From Alistipes sp. (GTDB taxonomy: Bacteria; Bacteroidota; Bacteroidia; Bacteroidales; Rikenellaceae): 64,000 nucleotides of DNA. Each line of letters starts with the position of its first letter. Positions within the stretch are counted from its first letter, which is position 1. Under the pieces are notes generated by a model. It was not told where the DNA came from. It did not search any database and was given only the letters and a program-made list of their open reading frames with translations. Below are positions 54,222-60,348 of this stretch, one piece after another. The stretch lies in assembly GCA_017398045.1 (NCBI GenBank), contig JAFQHI010000021.1, forward strand, positions 1 through 64,000, given 5' to 3'. The translations under genes and the position numbers were made by a program.

Positions 54222-55927
54222 TCGCCCTCGTAACGCCCCTTGTGACATCGGGGCAGACCAAACTCAACCCCGCGGACTACATCTACCCCGTCCGCGAGGT
54301 GGCACAACTCTACTCGGCCAACTTTGGCGAGATACGCCCGGGCCATTTTCATGCCGGCATCGACATCAAAACCGATGGCGTGGAGGGCAAACCCCTCGTC
54401 GCGGTGGCCGATGGCTACGTGTCGCGCATCGTGGTGCAGGCCGGAGGGTATGGCCGCGCCATCTACCTCACACTGAAGAATGGCCAGACGGCCGTCTATG
54501 GCCACCTCAACCGCTTTCGCCCCGACATCGACAGCCTGATGCAGGCCGACCGCTATCGTCGAAAATCGAACAGCGTGGATCGGTGGTTCACCCCCGAAGT
54601 CTTTCCCGTCAAGCAGGGCGACATGATTGGTTACTCGGGCAACAGCGGTTCGTCGGGCGGTCCGCACCTGCACTTCGAGCTGCGCGACACGAAGGACCAA
54701 CGCCTGCGCAACGTGGTGAGCGAGGGCATCATCTCGCCCACCGATTCACTTCCGCCCCGCTTCATGAAGCTGCACTACGTGGAGATTGACTCGCTCCCCG
54801 ATGGTGTCTGCATCCATCGCCCGATGGAGAGCTATGCCGTGGTACGCGAAAAGGAGGGGCGTTACCGCCTCACGCGCGAAGAGCCGCTCCCCGTAGGGCG
54901 CAAAGGGTACTTCATTGCCGAGGTCACGGACCGTCGCAACGGTGTACACAACACCTTTGCCGTTTGGCGCATCCGCACCGAGATGGACAACAAGCCCATC
55001 TTCGAATTCCGCATCGACCACTTCACACACGCCTTTTCGCGTTCGTGCGATGCCGTGAGCTGCTATCCCCTGCAACTCACCTCGCGCAACGAGGTCATCC
55101 GTCTGGCTCGTCTGGAAGGGGCCCCCATCTTCTGCTATCCGACGCTTGAAGAGCGTGGCCTGATACGCACCCAAGTGGGAGAGCAGCGCACCATCCGCCT
55201 CACCTGCGAGGACGACTGCGGCAATCGCTCCACGCTCCAATTCATCATTGAGGGACGCGAGGGGCAGTTCACGGCCGAGCAGCCCGACCCCTCGTTGGAG
55301 CTGATTGCCATGCGCAAAGCCAAGACCTTCCGTAGCGATAAGGATTTCACCTTTCACCTTCCGGCCGAGGCCCTCTATGAATCGACCTACGCCCGCGTAG
55401 AGGCGGGAACGATTCCGAAGGTGGATTCGGGCGTGGTGGTTCTCTCACCCGCCTATCGGGTGCTGGATGCCAAGACCCCGATGCGCAAAGCGGCAACCGT
55501 GACGATTCGCACCTATGTCCCCGACTCGCTCCGCTCGCGTGCCATGATTGCCCTTAAGAATTGGCGCGGACGGGCCGCACTGGCCGGTGGCAGCTACAAA
55601 GAGGGCGAGGTGAGCGTGGCAACCCGCACGGCAGGCGACTATTTCGTCATGGCCGACATCCAAGCACCGACCATCACCCCCATCTTTGCTAATGGAGCCG
55701 AACTTCGCAAACAGCTCACCTTCAAAGTGGCCGACAACTTCTCGGGGGTCGCTTCGTGGCGTCTGGAGGTGGATGGCGAGTGGCGACCGTGCGACCGCTA
55801 TCCGAGCCGTGGCATCCTCGTTTTTCATTTCGACCGACCGGCCGATGGCGGCACCCATCACTACCGACTTACGGTACGCGATTCGGCAGGCAACACGACC
55901 GTCAAAGAGGGTACTTACCGCCACTAA
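54200..55927 (+). CDS. Secreted M23 family metallopeptidase
   Basis: Probable cell-wall endopeptidase. The 575 residues begin with a signal peptide (about 1-17). The LytM domain comes first (about 35-180), with metal ligands in GHFHAGIDIKTDG (H-x3-D) and GGPHLHFELRD (H-x-H). The long C-terminal part looks like several beta-sandwich domains. In the other M23 proteins I know, the peptidase is usually last, so this N-terminal position with a long tail is notable but common in Bacteroidota. Last gene of the lptB run. Confidence 0.9.
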   Translation: MRRILLLIALVTPLVTSGQTKLNPADYIYPVREVAQLYSANFGEIRPGHFHAGIDIKTDGVEGKPLVAVADGYVSRIVVQAGGYGRAIYLTLKNGQTAVYGHLNRFRPDIDSLMQADRYRRKSNSVDRWFTPEVFPVKQGDMIGYSGNSGSSGGPHLHFELRDTKDQRLRNVVSEGIISPTDSLPPRFMKLHYVEIDSLPDGVCIHRPMESYAVVREKEGRYRLTREEPLPVGRKGYFIAEVTDRRNGVHNTFAVWRIRTEMDNKPIFEFRIDHFTHAFSRSCDAVSCYPLQLTSRNEVIRLARLEGAPIFCYPTLEERGLIRTQVGEQRTIRLTCEDDCGNRSTLQFIIEGREGQFTAEQPDPSLELIAMRKAKTFRSDKDFTFHLPAEALYESTYARVEAGTIPKVDSGVVVLSPAYRVLDAKTPMRKAATVTIRTYVPDSLRSRAMIALKNWRGRAALAGGSYKEGEVSVATRTAGDYFVMADIQAPTITPIFANGAELRKQLTFKVADNFSGVASWRLEVDGEWRPCDRYPSRGILVFHFDRPADGGTHHYRLTVRDSAGNTTVKEGTYRH

Positions 55928-55949
55928 CAAAGGTTTTTCGCCTCAAAAG

Positions 55950-55980
55950 TTTGCTTTTGGCGCGAAAATGCGTAATTTTG
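55950..55980 (+). promoter_or_regulatory. Promoter upstream of the tRNA-Arg palindrome
   Basis: TTTG, exactly 19 bases, then TAATTTTG. It would start a transcript near 55986 that passes through a 190-base palindrome into tRNA-Arg. Confidence 0.85.
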
Positions 55981-55997
55981 CACCCGAAAATTAGGCA

Positions 55998-56027
55998 GAC
56001 ACCTTTTCGATAAAAGGTAACCGCCTC
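55998..56027. repeat. Extra copy of a palindrome arm
   Basis: Thirty bases, GACACCTTTTCGAT then AAAAGGTAACCGCCTC, match 56195-56224 (GACACATTTTCAAT then AAAATGTAACCGCCTC). Each copy also folds on itself, and the differing stem bases keep pairing (ACCTTTT/AAAAGGT versus ACATTTT/AAAATGT). Confidence 0.8.
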
Positions 56028-56035
56028 AAATTACT

Positions 56036-56227
56036 GCGGAGTCGGTTACATTTTATTTCGAGACTATTTGAGTGCTTTTTTTTGAGCAAGTTTTGCTTCG
56101 GAAAGCGCAGGGAATAGCGGGCTATTTTCAAGATTTCCGAAGGAAAAAATGCCGAAAAGAGCCTCAAAGAGGCCGAATTTTATACCATAAAGGTGACACA
56201 TTTTCAATAAAATGTAACCGCCTCCGC
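56036..56227. repeat. Long palindrome element, type C (copy 6), before tRNA-Arg
   Basis: Outer arms of 22 bases, GCGGAGTCGGTTACATTTTATT and its complement at 56206-56227, with one mismatch. Inside are TTTGAG with CTCAAA, GCTTTTTT with AAAAAATGC, CTTCGGAAA with TTTCCGAAG, and core AATAGC-gg-GCTATT. It ends three bases before tRNA-Arg. The left arm can pair either with the right arm or with the extra arm copy at 55998-56027. Confidence 0.8.
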
Positions 56228-56230
56228 CCT

Positions 56231-56304
56231 GGTCGCGTAGCTCAGTTGGATAGAGCAGCAGCCTTCTAAGCTGCCGGTCGAGCGTTCGAGCCGCTCCGCG
56301 ATCA
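56231..56304 (+). tRNA. tRNA-Arg, anticodon TCT
   Basis: A complete 74-base cloverleaf. The acceptor arm GGTCGCG pairs with CGCGATC (one G-T pair); the anticodon stem GCAGC/GCTGC encloses CTTCTAA, giving TCT; the T arm is GAGCG-TTCGAGC-CGCTC. CCA is not encoded. Confidence 0.96.
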
Positions 56305-56305
56305 C

Positions 56306-56333
56306 AAAAAGCACCCCTTGCGGAGTGCTTTTT
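56306..56333 (+). terminator. Terminator after tRNA-Arg
   Basis: AAAAAGCAC pairs with GTGCTTTTT, followed by TGTG. Confidence 0.8.
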
Positions 56334-56377
56334 GTGTAAGGGGAAAGAGGAGAGAGGAAAGAGCGAAGAGGAAAAGT

Positions 56378-56422
56378 TCCTTAAAGTTCCTTAAGGGAGC
56401 TTAAGGTTTCTTAAGGGAACTC
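56378..56422. repeat. 10-bp period CTTAAGG array (copy 8)
   Basis: Four units in 10-bp register (ttccttaaag, ttccttaagg, gagcttaagg, tttcttaagg), preceded by AAGAGGAAAG-type purine repeats (56340-56375) and followed by aattctaaattcta at 56455-56480. Confidence 0.8.
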
Positions 56423-56544
56423 CTGAATCCCCCTAGTCACCTTTAGCCGCCAATTTTGAATTCTAAATTCTAAATTTTGCATTATTTCAGCTGCGCCTGA
56501 AATCAAATTTCCCTTATTTTTCAACGATTTTTCGATTCAAGGTG

Positions 56545-56575
56545 TTGGTTTTTTGATTTTCTCGCATTATCTTTG
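56545..56575 (+). promoter_or_regulatory. Promoter of rpsP
   Basis: TTGG, 19 bases, then TATCTTTG, 61 bases before the rpsP ATG. Confidence 0.8.
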
Positions 56576-56636
56576 CACCCGAAATAAGCCGAAAGGCTGA
56601 GCGTTTTTTATTAACCTTACAAAATTTTATAGCAAA

Positions 56637-57167
56637 ATGGCTGTTAAAATTCGTCTGGCACGTCACGGTAAGAAGGGTTATGCCTTCTATCACATCGTTG
56701 CCGCAGATAGCAGAGCGCCACGTGATGGTAAATTCATCGAGAAGTTGGGTACCTACAACCCCAACACGAATCCTGCTACGATCGACCTGAACTTCGAGCA
56801 AGCACTGGGTTGGTTACTCAAAGGCGCACAACCTACGGACACCTGCCGTGCCATCCTCTCGTACAAGGGTGTACTCTACAAGAAGCACCTCTTGGGTGGT
56901 GTAGCCAAGGGCGCATTCACCGAGGCTGAGGCTGAGGCTCGCTTCAACAAGTGGGCAGAGGCCAAGTCGGGTAAGATTGAGGCCAAGACCTCGAAGCTCG
57001 CATCGGATGCCAAGTCGGCCGAGAAGGCTCGTCTGGCTGCCGAGGCCAAGGTAAACGAGGAGCGTGCCAAGGCTATCGCCGAGAAGAAGGCTGCCGCTGA
57101 GGCTGCTGCTGCCGAGGCCGCTGCCGAGGCTGCCGAGGAGGCTACGGAGGCTGCTGTTGAGGAGTAA
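56637..57167 (+). CDS. rpsP: 30S ribosomal protein S16 with long C-terminal tail
   Basis: Small-subunit assembly protein. Residues 1-85 are the S16 fold ([51 protein letters not shown]). The remaining 90 or so residues are an Ala/Glu/Lys-rich helix, about doubling the protein relative to E. coli S16; such tails are usual in Bacteroidota. In many genomes rpsP heads rpsP-rimM-trmD; here a terminator and a palindrome separate it from rimM. Confidence 0.96.
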   Translation: MAVKIRLARHGKKGYAFYHIVAADSRAPRDGKFIEKLGTYNPNTNPATIDLNFEQALGWLLKGAQPTDTCRAILSYKGVLYKKHLLGGVAKGAFTEAEAEARFNKWAEAKSGKIEAKTSKLASDAKSAEKARLAAEAKVNEERAKAIAEKKAAAEAAAAEAAAEAAEEATEAAVEE

Positions 57168-57185
57168 TTCCTTGACCGCTTACCG

Positions 57186-57224
57186 AAAAAGAGGCTGTTC
57201 CAATTGGAGCGGCCTCTTATTTTT
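57186..57224 (+). terminator. Terminator after rpsP
   Basis: AAGAGGCTGTTCC pairs with GGAGCGGCCTCTT and is followed by ATTTTT. Confidence 0.85.
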
Positions 57225-57345
57225 GGATGTGCCTAAAAAGGTGATTTCCGCGTTACGCTTGCGCTCGAAATCCTCACATACGACAAGTATGCTACGGTTT
57301 CTCACGCTGCGCAAGCCTTGAAATCCCACATTTTATACACATCCA
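57224..57345. repeat. Long palindrome element, type B (copy 5), inverted
   Basis: Nested stems: TGGATGTG with CACATCCA, AAAAGGTGATTTC with GAAATCCCACATTTT (imperfect), GAAATCC with GGTTTC, core CATAC-gacaa-GTATG. Read on the minus strand it has the aaggcttgcg, agcatac and gagcg..cgtaacgcgg segments of copies 3 and 4. It starts at the end of the rpsP terminator. Confidence 0.8.
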
Positions 57346-57360
57346 TACCAACTGCTCGGT

Positions 57361-57392
57361 TTGTATTTTTCAATACAATTCACTAATTTTGA
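57361..57392 (+). promoter_or_regulatory. Promoter of rimM-mnmA
   Basis: TTTG, 20 bases, then TAATTTTG, 28 bases before the rimM ATG. Confidence 0.85.
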
Positions 57393-57420
57393 GTGCTAAA
57401 AACCAAACTTTGAATTTGTC

Positions 57421-57933
57421 ATGACGCTTTGTGGTCGCATCAATAAACTCTTTGGCACGGGCGGAGGCCTGCGCCTCACGCTCTACGACTCGTTTCCCGA
57501 AGATTTCAACCCCGCCACCATGCCCCTCGTTGTCGAAATCGACGGACTGGAGGTACCGCTCTACTGCGAGGAGTTTGACTATGTAGGAGCCTCGGGAGCC
57601 TCGGTACGCTTTGCCGACCTCGACACCGACCGTCGAGCCGAGGAGCTGATAGGCAAAGAGTTTTCGATGGAGCTTTCCGACGAGGAGGGCGAGGAGGACG
57701 AGTTCTTCCTCGAGGACCTAATCGGTTTCGAGGCGACGATTCTGGAGCCGGCAACCGAGCGCACCTTCACGGGCGAGGTGACCGACTACATCGACAGCGA
57801 CATCAACCCCCTGTTCGAGCTGACCATTGCGGGGCGCGAGGTGCTGGTACCTGCTGTGGATGAGATGATTGGCGGCATCGATTTCGAGCGCGAACAGATT
57901 AAATTCATCCTTCCCGAGGGGTTAATCGACTAA
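57421..57933 (+). CDS. rimM: Ribosome maturation factor RimM
   Basis: 16S rRNA processing factor that binds S19. The 170 residues start CGRINKLFGTGGGLRLTLYD, the RimM beta-barrel beginning, and end with the PRC-barrel region (EVLVPAVDEMI, IKFILPEGLID). The middle contains an acidic stretch (SDEEGEEDEFF). It has its own promoter and lies 5 bases before mnmA; trmD is not adjacent. Confidence 0.9.
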   Translation: MTLCGRINKLFGTGGGLRLTLYDSFPEDFNPATMPLVVEIDGLEVPLYCEEFDYVGASGASVRFADLDTDRRAEELIGKEFSMELSDEEGEEDEFFLEDLIGFEATILEPATERTFTGEVTDYIDSDINPLFELTIAGREVLVPAVDEMIGGIDFEREQIKFILPEGLID

Positions 57934-57938
57934 GCAGC

Positions 57939-59144
57939 ATGGCACGTGTAGTAGTTGGATTGTCGGGTGGCGTGGACTCTTCGGTGGCCGCCTACCTGCT
58001 CAAAAAGGAGGGGCATGAGGTCATCGGTCTCTTCATGATAAATTGGCACGATACGACCGGCACCCTGGAGGGCGACTGTCCGTGGCACGACGACCGTCTG
58101 TTTGCCGAGTTGGTGGCCAAAAAGCTCGATATCGCGCTGCACGTGGTGGACCTCTCGGAGGAGTATCGTCGGCGCGTAGTGGAGTATATGTTCGCGGAAT
58201 ATGAGGCGGGACGCACCCCCAACCCCGATGTGTTGTGCAACCGCGAAATCAAATTCGACGTCTTTATGCGGGAGGCCCAAAAACTCGGTGCCGACTATGT
58301 AGCCACGGGCCACTACTGCCGAAAAACCGTCTCTACCCTACCCGACGGCACGGAGCGTTTCCACCTTCTGGCCGGCTCGGACCCCAATAAAGACCAAAGT
58401 TATTTTCTCTGCCAGCTCAACCAGGAGCAGTTGCGCTATGCCCTCTTCCCGATTGGTCACCTCCTAAAGCCCGAGGTAAGACGCATCGCCCAGGAGCAGG
58501 GTCTCGCCACAGCCAAGCGCAAAGATTCGCAAGGCATCTGCTTTGTAGGCAAGGTCGATTTGCCGACCTTCCTGCAACAAAAGTTGGCAAAAAAGGTGGG
58601 TAACATCCACGAAATCAAAGCCGAATGGCCGAAGTTCAGCCTGCGTCCGACCCGCGACTCCCACGCACAAGAGCCGACCCAAGAGGAGTTGGAGGCGTTG
58701 GCCAAAGGGTGGCACTACACGGTGCGCGACGGCAAAAAAATCGGCACGCACAACGGCGCACATTTCTACACGATTGGCCAGCGCAAGGGGCTCGGCATCG
58801 GTGGGCGCAAAGAGTCGCTCTTTATCCTGGCCACCGATGTGCAGGAGAATGTCATCTACGTGGGCGAGGGCGACAGCCATCCCGGATTGTGGCGACCGGC
58901 TCTGAAAATCGAGCGCGATGCCATGCATTGGGTCAATCCCGACTGCACCTGCGCAGTGGGCGAAACGCTCCGTTGCCGAGTGCGTATTCGCTACCGCCAG
59001 CCCCTCCAGACGGCTACCCTCTACAGCCACGAAGGCGGCTGTTACATCCTCTTCGACGAGGCGCAACGTGGCATCGCTGCCGGTCAATTTGCCGCCCTCT
59101 ACGAGGGCGAGGAGCTAATCGCCTCGGGCGTGATTTGCGAATAG
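57939..59144 (+). CDS. mnmA: tRNA-specific 2-thiouridylase MnmA
   Basis: Thiolates U34 of Lys, Glu and Gln tRNAs. The 401 residues have the ATP loop GLSGGVDSSVAAYLL at residue 8, the catalytic cysteine in NPDVLCNREIKF near residue 94, the second in DSQGICFVG near residue 194, and GQRKGLGIGG near residue 283. A spacer around residue 230 (LRPTRDSHAQEPTQEEL) is longer than in E. coli. Confidence 0.95.
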   Translation: MARVVVGLSGGVDSSVAAYLLKKEGHEVIGLFMINWHDTTGTLEGDCPWHDDRLFAELVAKKLDIALHVVDLSEEYRRRVVEYMFAEYEAGRTPNPDVLCNREIKFDVFMREAQKLGADYVATGHYCRKTVSTLPDGTERFHLLAGSDPNKDQSYFLCQLNQEQLRYALFPIGHLLKPEVRRIAQEQGLATAKRKDSQGICFVGKVDLPTFLQQKLAKKVGNIHEIKAEWPKFSLRPTRDSHAQEPTQEELEALAKGWHYTVRDGKKIGTHNGAHFYTIGQRKGLGIGGRKESLFILATDVQENVIYVGEGDSHPGLWRPALKIERDAMHWVNPDCTCAVGETLRCRVRIRYRQPLQTATLYSHEGGCYILFDEAQRGIAAGQFAALYEGEELIASGVICE

Positions 59145-59189
59145 GATTCGCAAATTTAGAATTTAGAATTCAAAATTAAAACGAGTGCC

Positions 59190-59417
59190 ATGATTTCGCC
59201 AATCGATCAATACATTATTGATGCCGTCCGCAAGATGCGCCGCGAGCAACATATCTCGCAAGCGATGTTGGGAAGTTGGATTGGTGTATCGCGTGGTTTC
59301 ATCGGGCAGGTTGAAAGTCCGAAATGTGACGTAAAGTATAGTCCGACACACCTCAACGAAATTGCCAAATATCTTGGTTGCTCGCCTCGTGATTTTCTAC
59401 CCGAAAAGCCGCTCTAA
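59190..59417 (+). CDS. Small helix-turn-helix (XRE-type) protein
   Basis: The 75 residues are almost entirely one HTH domain: IIDAVRKMRREQHISQAML, GSWIGVSRGFIGQVESPK and LNEIAKYLGCSPRDFLPE. It is likely a DNA-binding regulator. It lies 45 bases after mnmA, after an AT-rich repeat (aatttagaatttagaattc), and 2 bases before the next gene. Confidence 0.8.
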   Translation: MISPIDQYIIDAVRKMRREQHISQAMLGSWIGVSRGFIGQVESPKCDVKYSPTHLNEIAKYLGCSPRDFLPEKPL

Positions 59418-59419
59418 CC

Positions 59420-60220
59420 ATGTGGCGCATACTCATTTCCCTCTTACTGATTGCCATGACGCAACCCCTCGTTGCGCAGGTGCGTTTTGCCTATTACGAC
59501 CTTGATAAGTTATACGATACGGTCGAGTCGCCCTTCTACGACGATTCGGACTACACGCCCGAGGGTCGCTTCGCCTGGGACAGCCTGCGTTATCAGCGGA
59601 AGGTACGCCAAGTGGCCGCTGTCATCGACTCACTCCATTGCGATATTGTAGCACTCTATGGCGTGGAGAACGAGCAGGTGGTTCGTGACATCACCTTACA
59701 GCTCGAAGGGGATTACGCCTACCTGCATCGCACCATCAACTCGTTTGACGGCATGGACTTTGCCCTGCTCTATTTTGCCGACAAATGCGAACCGTTGCAA
59801 GCCGAGTCCCGACGCGCCATGCTCACCGTCGAGGCCCTGATTGCGGGAGACACGACCGGCATCATCCTGGGCATCGACCCGCGCTTTGTGCGCATGGAGA
59901 TTGCCTCCTCGCGCGAAACACACCCCACCCGAAAGCTCCTCGTAGCGGGCAAGTTAGCCTCCATCGACGCGACGCGCTACGGCCTTTGCGACCGACTGCT
60001 GGCACCCGCTCGACGCGGCCACGGCAACCGCCTGACGGGCGGCCGATGGCAGATGCGCGACCGCATCTTCACCGACACGTTATCGACCCGCAAAGCGGGT
60101 GCGGTGGTGATTCGTCGCGAGTGGCTCAACGAGGATGGAGAACCCTGCCCGACCTATCGGTCGAACCGCTATGTGGGTGGTGCAGGGCGTCACCTGCCCG
60201 TTTGGTGCGAGATTGAGTAG
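59420..60220 (+). CDS. Secreted endonuclease/exonuclease/phosphatase-fold protein, active site degenerate
   Basis: The 266 residues start with a signal peptide (about 1-20, VAQ-VRF). The domain order follows the EEP family of Bacteroidota: YYDLDKLYD (for YNVENLFD, Asn27 position is Asp), TPEGRFAWDSLRYQRKVRQV, ALYGVENEQVV (Gly81 for the catalytic Glu), VAGKLAS where GDFN is expected, and GRHLPV at the end (Arg257 for Asp of SDH; the His is kept). Metal binding and catalysis are therefore unlikely. It follows an HTH gene by 2 bases. Function unknown; a binding role is possible. Confidence 0.75.
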   Translation: MWRILISLLLIAMTQPLVAQVRFAYYDLDKLYDTVESPFYDDSDYTPEGRFAWDSLRYQRKVRQVAAVIDSLHCDIVALYGVENEQVVRDITLQLEGDYAYLHRTINSFDGMDFALLYFADKCEPLQAESRRAMLTVEALIAGDTTGIILGIDPRFVRMEIASSRETHPTRKLLVAGKLASIDATRYGLCDRLLAPARRGHGNRLTGGRWQMRDRIFTDTLSTRKAGAVVIRREWLNEDGEPCPTYRSNRYVGGAGRHLPVWCEIE

Positions 60221-60250
60221 TTTTTTCTTGCACAAACCAAAAAAATATAC

Positions 60251-60258
60251 TATATTCG
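60251..60258 (+). promoter_or_regulatory. Promoter -7 box of ppdK
   Basis: TATATTCG, near TAnnTTTG, about 90 bases before the ppdK ATG. The intervening leader is AT-rich. Confidence 0.5.
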
Positions 60259-60348
60259 CAATCCGCACAAAGTGCGCCCCATTTTGTGTGATAAATTGAA
60301 AGAAAAGACAATCATTTTTTAATATTTTATTAACAACACTATCATTTT

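Noticed and set aside
55984..56230. RNase P RNA, tmRNA, SRP RNA or 6S RNA upstream of tRNA-Arg
   Set aside because: I looked for the conserved cores of RNase P and SRP RNA and for a tRNA-like end of tmRNA and did not see them. The region is explained as a long palindrome.
55998..56240. tRNA-Arg as a phage or island attachment site
   Set aside because: Repeats here are arms of a palindrome and do not include the tRNA 3' end. No integrase or mobile gene lies nearby.
57224..57345. Palindromes as insertion sequences or their inverted repeats
   Set aside because: There is no transposase frame between the arms, the elements are too short, and no consistent target duplications are visible. MITE-like origin stays possible but unsupported.
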